Assembly (NCBI GenBank): GCA_051294375.1
Contig: CM119264.1
Coordinates: forward strand, 21,733,582 to 21,797,581
DNA: 64,000 nucleotides
From: Paraspadella gotoi
Taxonomy: Eukaryota; Chaetognatha
Reading direction: 5' to 3'
A program made the translations under genes and the position numbers. Shown here piece after piece: positions 1-13,714 of this stretch (its first letter is position 1; each line of letters begins with the position of its first letter). Below the pieces are notes generated by a model. The model was not told the origin of the DNA. It made no database searches and saw only the letters and a program-made list of their open reading frames with translations.

Positions 1-1379
1 ACCGGAGTCTTTAACTCTTTAACTCTTTATACTTAATAAAAGAAAGAAAGCCACTCGTTCATTTGCTAGTCCTGGCTACTGGGCTCGTCGGATCATTGCT
101 CATCCGAGGTTGTTGCAAATCTTATTGAAACTTGATGTGCTCAATAAAACTAAAAGGTTCTTTTTATCTTAAAGACAAAGAGTTTATTGACCCCAGCGAG
201 AGCGATAACCCTGATTATTTATTTATTTATTTATCTAATTTTTCTCTTTTCCATTCCACTCGCGAAACCAGAAACCTTCGTCAAGATAAGTCCATTTATT
301 CGCCCGAAGCATTTGCGGATTTAAATTGCAAGCGCAATTGCAAGTGCTATTGCAATTGTCCGCCCGATAACTCTTTTTTTTTCCTCCGCGTGGCGGAATT
401 TCCATTCGAGCGTCCGACAACAATTTATTTCTGGTTTATAGCTTTAGAAGCGGACGAAATTCTTGCTTTTTACTTTGATAATTCCAAAGGAAAGACACAG
501 ACTTCCTTGGTTTCTCGTCTTCTCTTCCAAGTTCCATGTTCCATTGTTTAATGTCTTATCTTGATTATAAAAATCTAAAGTTCTCTCTCTTTCATAAGGT
601 GGAAACATTTCATCCCCAAAATCTTTTTTATTTATTCTTCGGTTTAATTCATTATTCTTTGCGTCGCAGCTGAACTGAATTATCTTATCTTCTACTTCTA
701 CTGCCACTTATATGTTATTTCAAATCGGCTTTTTTATTGAGGTTTTTAAATTTAGAATTGGTAAGTAGGACGCATTGCATTCCTTCTTTTTTTAATTTTC
801 CAATTTTTCGCTAGTTTATTTTTTTCACATCAATCGTTCCTCATCATCTTCAATCGCACGCGCCCCATACTAAACTCTCGTTTGATCACGCATGCCTCGC
901 CCCCGCACCATCGATCGCATTCTCGCGTTTCTCACTCGATCGTCCGGTTGTTTTTCCTATCATCGCACGAAGGAAGTCGATTGAGGTCAAGTCTCACTTA
1001 TCTTTTGCGCTTCTTTGTAATCTTCGTTTTCATTTGATTATGAAATAGTCTGCTTAGTCTCCTACTCCTCAGAATTCTTTTGCCCGCTCAATTTCAAGAG
1101 TTCGAAGGATATGAAAAATCTTAATCTTTACATCACGCTCAATTTTTAAGTCGATTTAACTCGCAAGAAACTCAAAACATACGAAGATACAAAACAATAC
1201 AAAGTACTATTACAATCCTTCTACTACATAGTGGAGAGAAATCAACTATCGCCCTCAGCTAACGCCATGGGCGTGGTCAACAATCGGGAGAGCATTCCAA
1301 CAAAAAAGTAGAGATTTCCCGCCAGGGAAAAAAGTCAAAAAACAAAGGAGCAGCGAAACGAAGTGGCTTTTTTGAGGAC
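1..1379. other. No exon recognised at left edge
   Basis: AT-rich DNA with no codon run that matches the Ig exons to its right. The last recognisable exon of the twitchin-like gene ends at 1380 in phase 1, so at least one further exon must exist, either here unrecognised or beyond the window edge. Confidence 0.4.
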
Positions 1380-3914
1380 CTTGTGACAAATCCAGTTTCA
1401 AGTTGGCCTTTGCTCGACCGAAGGAATTAGACGCGACGCAAGCGTAACTCCCGGCGTCGTCGGTGACGACGTCGCGGATCGTCAGCGTCAAGACGAAGAC
1501 GCCGACGTCGCGTCTCTCGATCTTCATCGTCATTCGTCCGCCGGAGACGATCGATTCGCCGTCCTCGTCATGGGAATGGGGAAGATTAGTATTGGAAGGT
1601 GTTGGCGAGTGGTGGTGCCAAGAGTAGATGCAATGTATTGTGTACGATTAGGGACCAACAAGATTAGCCGGTGCAGATTTAGAAGGAAACTGTTATCTCG
1701 TGTGGAAAAAAGGATAATTAGAACTGTATTATCTCCTCTCTACTCTCTTTCCATCTCCTTCCTCCCCTTTTCCTCCTCCTACCTCTTTCCTTCTTCCTCC
1801 ACCTCCCCCTACCTTCGACCAAGCCGCTTCCGGCGCGGGGTCACCGGAACACGTGACCCTAAACACGACGGACGACGCCTCTTTCCTTATTTCCGGTTGC
1901 GTGAGAAACTTGGGCGCCGATCCAGACGGCGCTTGTTCTGTTTGGAGATGACAGTTTACATCTCGGACTCAGGATTAACGAAACTATAATGTCCATTTTG
2001 TAAAATGCATTTTATTATCTTTCCTTCTGCCTTTTATCTTGCAGCCTTCTTTTAATTGTGGTAGTAAAACAGCTTAAATGTGCATATTGCAATAAGCATT
2101 TTAATATCAAGCTTCCTTTCTTTTTTATCTTCTTTCCTTCTTATGCAATGTCGTTCTTGCCCTCATATTTCTTATTCTGTTTTTCTTCTATCTCTACTTT
2201 CTTTTGGCTTCCTCTCTCTTCTCCTATCTACCCCCATAATCTTTTCTCTTTTCTCTCTCCCTCTTCTTCTCCTTGCATCCCCTTCCCCCAATCTCTTTCC
2301 CCTTCCCCCAATCCCTTCTCTCTCCCTTCCCATCTCTTTCCCTCCCAATTCTTTTCCGCATTCCATCGACCCACCTTGCGACAGATCCAACTTCATATTG
2401 GCTTTGCCTTCCGAACGCGTTGGTCGCCACGCACATGTACGTCCCCGAATCTTCGACGGTGGCGCGCGTCACGCGTAGCGTCAACACGTAAACCCCGGGA
2501 CGCCACGCGACGTCCATGGAGCGCGGAGTCGGTCGCCGAGGGCGAGGGCGGAACCGTTCTTTAGAGGATGGGAGTCAGGGGCGAGGGAAGTGGGAATCCG
2601 CCAAGGGCGGAAGTCGATGGGTCCCATTTATTTCTCGCTTGGTTTTTATGATTTATTTCTCTACTAAACAATAGATCTCGTTTCTTTCATTATTTTTTTT
2701 CATGCATGTACGTATATGTATATGTATATATGCAGCATTTTTTAACAAGTTTAATTCTTCTTTATTTTTTTCTTTTTATTTCTTTCCTTTCCTCCATTTT
2801 TTTCTAATCTCTTCACGCCACACCTTGGTTCACTCCGCTTCAGGCTCGTTATTCCTTTTCTTTCCTATCTTTCCTTTCCTCCCTTTCCTCCACCCCACAC
2901 ATCCATCCACTGTTCCCTCCGGCTCTTTATTCCTTTTCTTTCCTCCCTTTCCTTTCCTCCCTTTCCTCCACCCCACACCTTGCTCCACTCCGCCTCGGGC
3001 TCCGGCTCCGCAACGCAGGCGACTTCGAAGACGACGTCGTCTCCGTCGCTGCGGATTTCCGGTTTGGAGAGAAAGGAAGGGGCGGAGCCTTTGGGAAGGG
3101 CGTCCTCGGCCAGGGAGGGGCGACGGGTATCTTGGGCTGAGGGTGGATTCGAGAAGGTTATGGGTCGGTTAAACGGGTCAAGTGGGGTGAAGTGGGTTAA
3201 AGGGGTGAAGTTAAAGGGGTGAAGTTAAAGGGGTGAAGTGGGCAATGTATTTCGTGGGACATGAACAGGTAGGGGGGATGGCGTGAAGTGTGTAGGTGGC
3301 GTGATATGCGATGTATCGCAACGTTGACGACGATGACGACGATGACGACGAAAAAGAAGAAGAAAAATCGAAGAAAACGAAGATGACGACGAAGACAATT
3401 TACCAAGACAGTAATTGTTTTAGTAAAGTTAAATTTGTTTTTAAAAGTTTCGAAGTTAGTTTTTTAGTAAATTTTAATTTGAGTCACCCACGTCATTAGT
3501 CCAAGTGAGTGAATCACCAAGATTCGTGATGAATAAAGTCATTGAATAAAACGCAGCATCGCGGTTAGTGATGGATGAATCACGAGGGAAGCGAATTCGG
3601 GGGTGAAAGGCAAAAAAGAAAACGTGAAATCGTTAGTGAGTTTATGAAACATATACCGTTCACAATAACGGTTTGTATTTGCATCACAAATAATACCTTG
3701 TAACCAATCTACGTTTAATAATATCAATTTTAAATATCATATCCCATATTTTGAATTTGATATTTTCAGAATTCGAAGGATTTTTTTCTAGAATCGAATC
3801 CAACGTATCACATGGACCCCAACAGATGAGCCTCACGGTCGACGACTCAACCAGAGCAAGGCCCTGAAGGCTTTTGGCTAAAATTACACCTCTCTCTCTC
3901 TCTATCATCTCTCT

Positions 3915-4007
<93 letters not shown>

Positions 4008-4065
4008 TCTCTTCTCCTTGCGTCACAACGTGATTTGTAGTTGGTTATTCAATAATTTTTTCAAG

Positions 4066-4144
<79 letters not shown>

Positions 4145-6211
4145 CTTTCGGTCAGAAATAGCGAGGGAGCCGATAAATCTCTAGAGTGTCGCCTGAAGTG
4201 ACGACATCTCCTGAGAGATTCTTTCGATCATCGTCGCTGAAGGCCTTCACGATAGAGACAAACCGAGCGTCGCTGTTGTCACAAGCTACCTCTCCTCGAC
4301 GAGCATCTTACCCACACAACTTACCTTAACCCAACAACCTTACCTTACACAACGTCTTAACGGCTTTAATGCACACAGAGCACTCATGCAACCAGGGCAA
4401 AATGTCATTTCCCACTGCCCAACCCGATTCACCACAAATATCCTCAAAAAAATGATTTTTCATGGCGAAAAAGTGATAAATGAAAAAGGGGTTTTAGGTC
4501 CAAAAAATGTTTCCCATGGCAGTGAATTAAATCCGGGTCGATACTAACAGTCACCCCGGAGCGGCACCCTCTTCACCTCGACTCGTAACTTCGCGAAAAA
4601 AAACTCACCGAAGACATTCACGCTCGAAATCGCGATCACGCGCCGATCACGTGATGGCGATTCGACGCGTTCGGCCCATTCGATCAATCATTCGATTAAC
4701 CGTCACAACTTTTTTTCACTTTTCACCTTCTTTTTGTTCACGAAGTCTTTGAATTCTCTACCAAATCTTTCACAATTTTTTTAAAATTCTATTCTCACGC
4801 CCCTTTTCTACGTATTTAAAAATTCAAAAATAAAACTCTCGAATGGTTTTCTGGGGTGATTTCAATTTAAATTTTATAGTACAAAAATCGTTCAGTAGGA
4901 CGTTTCGAAAGGCACACGGTGAATTGTGGCTCAAAAACAATACTACTATCTAGGAAAAAAGTATATCACATTTTTAATTGAGGATATCTACTCAAAAACA
5001 TATTTGATTTAAAAAAAAATTAGAATGTTTCCAAATCTACATTGAATATTCTCTCAGTAGCTTACTTCATTTTTTCGTTGGTCAAATCTTTTAGAAGTTA
5101 CAGGCTACTTCAAATAAAAAATGGCGAAAAAAATCATATTTAATTTTTTGCCATTTTTGCTATTTAGATATTAGTTTTTATTTCAAATAGAGTTTTTAAT
5201 TTGTTTTATTTTGGTAAAGCATTGCACCTTTTTTTGGTTCAAAAAAGTGATATTATAGCTTTCAAAAAAGAGGGAAAGACGTGGAAACACATTTTACTGT
5301 TATACCTCAATTCGCCGAGGGACGGCATACCAAATATTCAGAATGTTTTAACAATATTTTATATATTTTTTATTTAATAAATACACTTTTCAACAATTAT
5401 GTGATATACTTTTTTCCTAGATAGTAGCATTTTAAAATTACATAAAACTGCCGAAAAAAAAAACTAACCACGATTTTAATTTCTTAAGACTTATTATAAC
5501 CAACCCGAACTCAAGACCTCCACACCACCCCTCCCCAATCCATCACGCCCTCTCGACAAAAACTCACCGTCGAAGTTGAGTCCGATGTTGGCGTTCGATT
5601 CCCCGAAATTGTTCTTGCACGTGACCCTGTAGCGACCCGCGTCGGCCATGGTGACGCTGGCGATCTCCAGCGCGATAACAAACTGGTTTCCGGTCACGTT
5701 GATGAACGTCTCGAATCGGCCTGGTTTGAGAAGGAGAAGGTTTGAGAAGGAGAAGGAGAAGGTTTGAGAACGTTGAGAAGGAGAAGGTTGAGAAGGAGAA
5801 GGTTGAGGAGAAGGTTGAGGAGAAGGTTGAGGAGAAGGTTGAGGAGAGGTTGAGGAGAAGTTTGAGGAGAAGGTTGAGAAGGAGAAGGTTTGAGAACGTC
5901 TCGAATCGGCCTGGTTTGAGAAGGAGTGAGGGGAAAGAAAGTTGGACAGGGAAAACATTCTAGTTGCGAAAGATCGATCCACAGAGGCATTCCCGCATTA
6001 TTTGCGAGAAACTCCAAAGAACGACCGCATTTCAAGACGATGCAAATCAACCAAGCACTCAAGTCACGTCCGATGAAAACACGCTCCCTATCCGCCAGAT
6101 TAACACTCCAGTCACACTCCGGACACATCTCGACGATCCAATGCACGAAGGTTCACCGTCTAATAAATCATAAAACATCAAGAGATCGAAGACGACGATG
6201 GTGGTCTCTCT

Positions 6212-6293
<82 letters not shown>

Positions 6294-7611
6294 TCCATCA
6301 ACGATCCTATCTCCTTCACGGAACCACTCGACGACGGGCGATGGCGACGCGTTGACTTTGCATTCGAACCTCAACTTTTTTCCGCCTTCGAGTTGTTTGA
6401 TGACCGGTTTGGCGATGAAGGAGGGAGAGACCCCTCCCTCAGGTCTGTGGGGGTGTTGTGGAGTTTTGGATGTGGGGTGTTAGAGTGGAAATTACTTTAG
6501 TGTGTCACATTACTTTAGTGCTTTCAAAAAAACTCTTACATACACAATACATTTTCATGATTTTAAGATTTTACATCAGATAGATTTCTATTCAAGCCAT
6601 TCAAATAATATTTACCCCGCGAGATTTACCTCTCAAAACATCATCTAGTGACTTGTTATTTTTTAAAGATTTACTCATCAGTTTCGATTCTTTATATTCG
6701 CTGGTCTTTCCGGAAACCCAGACGGATAAAAACAAAGATTCCCTCAGTTTTCCGATATTTTTTTCCCACAACTTCTCTCAGATTTTTGTCACAACAAACT
6801 CGAAATTCGATTCCATGATACTTACTTTTTGGGGGCCGTCTCTTCGTTTTCTGATGCGCAAAGGGAGGGGCGGAATTAATAATGTAATCAAAATTATTTT
6901 TTGTGAAGAGACACCTACGTTGAAAACTTAGGTTTATATTACGTTAATTATATATTAATACTAACATAATCGTTTTCTGTTTTTATGTCATTCTTATCAA
7001 CAGAGTTTAATTAATAAACAATGCGTTCAACATTTACTGAGATCAATTTTTGGTGATTATATAGATTCCCCTTATCTATGTTCATCATCAGTCCTATTTC
7101 CATTATAAAGAAGTAGTCACTATATGCAAGAACGCGCCTTGAATCCTGTTGTTCGTTGTTATTGTAGTTGTTGTAGTCCATTTTCAGTTTTTACATTCAT
7201 TGAATTGGATCTTTTAAATCTCGGCTCAGCTCGGATTCTCAGCTCGGGTCTTCTTTCAATTTCCTTGAGAATTTTTCGATCTTAAAATTTAAAAACATTT
7301 TCCCCCCACAAGTTTCCGTACAATTTGGAATAATGATTTCAATGTTGTTATTCGTGATGATAATGATATTAATGACGACGATGATGATGGTATTGATGAT
7401 AACGATCTATGATTATGACAGTGATGACGAAATAACGTCGATGATCGAAGGAGATAAATTCACGACGCGTAGAATCACGATGACCTTCACATCGTCGAGG
7501 TGGGGAATTGGGACGATGGGGAAAAAGGGGAAAATCAGGGGAGGGAAAGAATGAGAAATGGTAAAAGAATGATGGCAGACATGGGAAGAAAATGGGGAAA
7601 ATAGAAGAGAG

Positions 7612-7642
<31 letters not shown>

Positions 7643-9008
7643 GTAGAAGGAAATTGAACGATTCCTGATAAAAAGACGAATTGAGAAAAGAGACAATATG
7701 TAAATTTGTTGGCTTTGTTTCCCGAGACTCACATTTATTATCGGTCAAAAAAGCGGCCTTTTTTTCCCAGAACGCCCCATTTTATCTGAATTTTATCTGA
7801 ATAAGGAATTAAGTTAGTTTTTTAAGTTAAAGATAGGTTAAAGGTTAGAGTTAGGGATTAGGTTAAGGATTAGATTAATAATTAAGGTTAGTGACTCGAT
7901 TTGTGATTAGGCTTAGAGATTTGAGTTCGGGATTAACATTTAGGGATAAGGATTTCAGGATTAGGTTAGGTTTAAAGATTAAGGTTAGGGATTAGGGTCA
8001 GAGATTGGTTTATAAGTTTAAAAATACATTTAAGTCAAATATCAAAGCTAAAAATAAATTCTTGAAAAAACGAATAGAAAAGTTATGCATTGAGATAATC
8101 TCCTTCCTTTCGTTCTTTCTCCTCTCACTTTCTCTCTCTCACTCTCAATGTTAATTTGTTGATATATTTTTTTGTTTAACTTTAAGAAATACTTTTTTCA
8201 TCGAATTTTCCCTTTTTTCCGCCTCTCATTTTGTCATAGAAATTCCCACTCTCGTCAATACATTCATTAATGGATAAAAGTGCTCTTTAGTCCAGTTTTT
8301 TTTTTCTTTATCGGACTTTCCATTAACCTGTTAGCGGCCAAACCTTTTTTTTTATTTTCCTCTTTTTGTCCTCAAATCGACGCTTTTTTTTCTCACAATT
8401 TCTGTTGGTTTCTTTCTTCCAAATCTCAATTTCACTTAATTCGCCTCTCGTCCTTTCTCTTCTAATTTGCCTATTTTGCCTATTTTGTTGATTTCGCTTT
8501 GCAAACTTTCAGCCACTTAACTTTTAACCCTAAAGCTCGATCGGCTCGACCGCCGCCTCTTCACGAATTTCACTCGACTTCGATCATACCTTTGAAACTT
8601 TTTCACAGCAAATCAGTTCCTCCCCACCGAAACATTTTCTCTATGTCCCTACTTAATACTTAGATGTGAAACGTTGTGCTGTGAACTCGCTCGCTCTCTC
8701 TCTCTCCTCCGTCTCTCTCTCTCTCTTCTCTCCTCTCTCGTCTCTCTCCTCTCTCTCTCTCTCTCCTCTCTCTCTCTCCGCTCTCTTCAGCTCAACATTT
8801 TCAATTTTCTAATAAAAAATGGCTTAATTAAAAATTTTCGACGCCTTGCAAAAACGAAACCTTTTCAATTTCGAATTCTTTTGGTTTTTTGGTAGCGCTC
8901 TCTCTCTCTTTTTGCATTAAATTTATCGTAAGAAAATGAAAAAAGCTAAGGAACAAAGGAAACAAAAAAACAGAGAGGGGAGAGGTAAAAGAGAAAAGGA
9001 GAGAGAAA

Positions 9009-9070
<62 letters not shown>

Positions 9071-9276
9071 AGAAAATAAAAAGAAACACAATGAAAGAGA
9101 GCCCATCAATTTGTTATCATCCACTTGACAATGATGACTCCGGTTCTGTAAAAAAAAAAACTTCAATCGTTAAAAAAAATCTGTTGATTTTAAAGTGAGA
9201 ATCACAAAAGTGTTCCCAATTTAAGATTTATGGCCGACATACAAACGAGTGTCATGAATTACCAGTAATTTTTTGA

Positions 9277-9329
<53 letters not shown>

Positions 9330-11255
9330 AACCTATTTCGCCTCTCATACTTTTTTTTTCATCCCAGCCAAAGACCCTTTGAATGCCAAAAATTCGGAAA
9401 AATGTTAAAAAGTGTTGTCTCCTTAATTATCGGAGTCATTAATGTCATTTTCTTAGCGAAACTAAATGTCATGAAACCGGGAGTTCGAAAGAGAAGATCG
9501 AATGAGCCGACTGGAGAAGAGAAGGGAAAAGGGAGAAAGAGAAAGGGGAAAGGGGAATGAGAAAGGGAAAGGGGAAAGGGAAAAAGAGAAAGAGTAACGG
9601 GAAAAGGAAAATGAAAATGGGCAATAGGAAAGGAAAATGGATAGGGGAAAGAGAAAGGGGAAAAAGGGAAAGGAGGGAGAAAGAAAGAGAAAGGATTTCA
9701 AGGAAAATCAAAAAAAATTACGTAAAAGAAGGGACGGGGTAAATAACTTTCGCCATTTTCTCAATTTTTCTTTTCTTCATCTCGGATTCTTTTTTTTTCC
9801 CCTTTGTCTCTTTTTCTTTTTTTTCTGTCTCCTCTTTTCATTTCTCCTTCAATTTCTCACTTTCTTGTCAAACTCAGAAACTCCCTCTTCGTTCTTCCCT
9901 CTTTGTTTTTCCCTCTTTGTTTTTACTCTCTTTTTTTCCTCAGTTAGTTCGCGTATGCAAACTGCAAAGTAAAAAATTAAATCCAAGAATTTAATCACAA
10001 CGCGATAATGTTTGTGTGAGAAAAAATAGCATTGTTATAAATCACCCTTTACCCAGTCTCCCACGTCTCCCTCAGGTATCACCGGTCCGACGAGAACGCA
10101 CGTTCTGACGACAAAATCATCGTTCGTCCCTCGAGATTCGGCGACGACTTTTCACAACAAAAAGGCGACGCCTTTTGCGTGACGTCATGACGTCATCATC
10201 TCAATTCATTCTCCGCTTTCATCAATCGCTCACGAGCCTTGAGACAAACGCACATCAGTGTATTTTATTGTTTGATTATTGTGATGAAGTGACTCTTTTA
10301 CTTTCACACTATACTTAAACTTTCGATCAAGGTTTTTGCCCTTACCACGTTTTTCGCTCTCTCCGGACATCATTCTCATCATGAAGAATATTCAACTCCG
10401 TTTTTATGTTATATGACAGACTTATGAAAGTTGCAAAATTTATTTTTTCACTATCTTTATTTATTTTTATTTTTTAGATTTAAAATAATTATTGTTTATG
10501 ATTTTATTTATTTGTTAAAATATTTTTGTGTTAAATATTTAAATATAGTATTATTTATCTCTTTGGTATGGGAACGTTAGTGTTGCCTTCTGGAGATACA
10601 AAACCAAAAAAATGAAGGTTTTAATTACGGGAACCGGACGGAGCCTCGCCCCGCGACAGTCCCGAATGATGAATCTGCAAACTTTCCTGAAACTTTTTTT
10701 TTCAACAAAAAAAACTTTCCCCAATCGAAATCGATGTAAATGAATCGAGACCCACGAAATTTGTTGTAAAAAAGTTGTACTACCCTTTTTTCTGTTGATT
10801 TTTTGGGTGAAAAATAGAGTTTGTGCCTTTTGTTTTCTTGTTCTTTTTTTTGTTGGCCGTTCCTAAATCCGGCTTTCGACGTTACAATAATCCTGTTTAC
10901 CAAGCAGCTTTCCCGTTAATCTCTTTTGTATTGGTTTACTTTTCGACTTCCACTTTGACTTAAATTGTTGTCCTACTTTTTCGGTTAGCTTTTTTTTTCT
11001 ATTCTTTTTATTTATGAGCTCCAAGACTCAAAATTTTTGTCCCGACAGGCTGTAGGGTTTTCCTTCGATTGACAAGAAAGGCATCATTATAATTCACATA
11101 TGCGCAACTAGAATACTACAGTAGTTAGAAGTTTGACTATTTTTTATTAACAACATGAATTCACTTTATTGGATACCACCTCTTGTTTTGAAACCACCTT
11201 TCATTGACCACTCCCTCCCCGTTGGAGTACGTGCAATGCTGCAACACAATCGACG

Positions 11256-11288
<33 letters not shown>

Positions 11289-12357
11289 CATCCCAACGAT
11301 TTCATAACTTTTTCGACATTCTCGTATTTTACTTTAGACGCGTTAAATGATCCGATCAAACAGGATGGACGGGCGGGAGGCCGGGGAGTAGACCGCCGTC
11401 CAGGGATGACTATTTCACTTCAACAAGAGCGATAAATTTATTAATGAGAAAATAAACAAGTTTAAAAAAGGAGCTTTTAAAAATACTAAATGAAAATAAA
11501 AAACTTCGCTAGTTGTGAAGAAATTTAATAAAAAAGGTCATAAACGTTAAGGCTATCATAAACACAAAACAAAAACAACAAAGATGAAAACTCTAACATC
11601 GTGTAAAACATTAGCCCCTGTTTCTCCCTAAAAAAAAAACAGCTCTCCCCATGTGTTTTGATTTTTCCTTCCTTTGAATCATTTTTTTCCTTTTTGAAAA
11701 AAAAGAAGATCTCTGCCTATTTTTTATTGGCGGCCAGAGTCGATTTAATGATATCTGAAATGACTGAATGTAAACAAAATGGCGCGAATGTCATAAGTTT
11801 CTCTAGATAGTGATGATAGTGATTATTGCGATGATAATGATGATTGGGATCCGAGTGATGAATCGTCCGTCGCTTCGTCATTGCCAATGACAATGTCAAA
11901 AAAACTTCTCACTTTTTTTGGCTTAGATTGAAGATAAATTTTTGGAAGTTAAAAAAGCGTAGTTAGTACTAAATAAATTAAAAAAGAAATGAACAAACCT
12001 TTACAAAAAAGTAAACGAAATAAATATTAGTAATATAATATATAATATATATAAGTCAACAAAGAAAAATAAATTCTCAAAAAAGCGTACTTCCGAAATT
12101 AAGGTTGATGTTGGCGGAGATTTCTCCGCATGAATTTTGAGCGGTGAGTCGGTAGAGACCGGCGTCTTCGGGTTGAACGTTGAATATCGTCAGCGCCAAC
12201 CTGAATCGGAAACAAAAGGGAAGCGGCGAATCTCAGATTTCAACTTCTTGTAATTGGCCCTGAATATTGGGAACTCGCGATTAGGGAAAAATTTGAAAGT
12301 TTAACGAGACCATTAGCACGGGGCCATTTAACACGCTAGATATTGTATGTTTTTCTT

Positions 12358-12406
<49 letters not shown>

Positions 12407-13647
12407 GCTTTGGCTCATGCTGTCTGGATGAGAGGATTTTGCAATCTTGCGATGGCTGAAGGTTGGCTGTTGTTTCTTTGATCGGCTCGCGTTTCTTTTC
12501 ACATTCAACTTCACAGTACGTGATGATTTCACAACATCGAGGACGAGTAAAGCCAGATCGAATTAGTGCTCTCAAAAAAGTTAAAAGCATTAATCGATGA
12601 GGTTTCCTGCCAGAGTCTGAGAATTGTTTTCTATCTTGTTATTTTTAGTGTTTGACCCTGAGACTTCTTTTAAATTTTTTCAAGTAAACTCGACAGCATA
12701 AATGTTACACCTAAACTTTTAAAGGAACCCTGGAACTGACAACTTACTGTATTTCTTTTGTACCAAGTTTAATTAAACATTGATTTATATTGGGCATAAG
12801 CACTGTCTTCAATCCGATCGACGCTGTATCAAGGAGGAGCCATCCTTTAATGAAATAATCCTCATTAACATTTTTGATTGATGACAGTTTTTCCGTCGTA
12901 ATTGATCAATGTTCAATTATCATGACTAATGTCAAAGCATTGCCCGATCAATATTTGTCATAATTAATTAATTATCAGAACATACAATTCTACATGGTAG
13001 TCAAATCATATATAACTTTGGTCACCCCTCAAAAAAATATCCATTCCCAACCCCTTTCTGTTCAGCCTATATAATATCTAAATATTAGGATTTTTCATTG
13101 ACTTTTTAACAGAAATGATTTGTGATATCTATTAGAAAACTAGGACAGATTGTAATCTTATAATTAAATAATATAGATTAAATACCAAATCCTTCATAAA
13201 ATATAAAAATCTAAAATAGTGAAACAAGTAATTTTCAAATTTTCATAAGCACCCAGATTCGTCGTAATAGAAAAAACAAATATCACCGTCTTCATCATCA
13301 TTGTCACCATCGTCGTCCTAATCATCATCAACATAATCGTCGCCATCATCATCCTCTTCATTCGGACCAAAACTCACTTGTACGACTTTGGTTCCAACTC
13401 TTTGATGCCGAACATGAGTCTCCCCGCGTCTTCCAATTGGACGTCGTCTTTGAACCAGAGCATATTCGGTTTCTCTGGGCACTGCGCAGCGGGATCGAGC
13501 GGCGGGAAGAAGGTAAAGGGTAGTTTAAGATTCAGGTGTTGGGTTTGAAAAGTTATTCGTGGACTTGGTTATCATCTCTCAAAGGAAGATGCCCGAAGGG
13601 CTTTTACAATTTAACATGAAAATAAATTTTAAATTTTGATAAACGTT

Positions 13648-13714
<67 letters not shown>

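Noticed and set aside
6059-6319. Arg-Glu repeat open frames in GA/CT runs (also at 12281, 16279, 21662, 23630 and 35283)
   Set aside because: Pure translations of dinucleotide microsatellites.
9462-9972. Open frames in the AAAG/GGGAAA-rich stretch
   Set aside because: Low-complexity purine run; products are Lys/Arg/Gly or Ser/Phe repeats with no splice or domain support.
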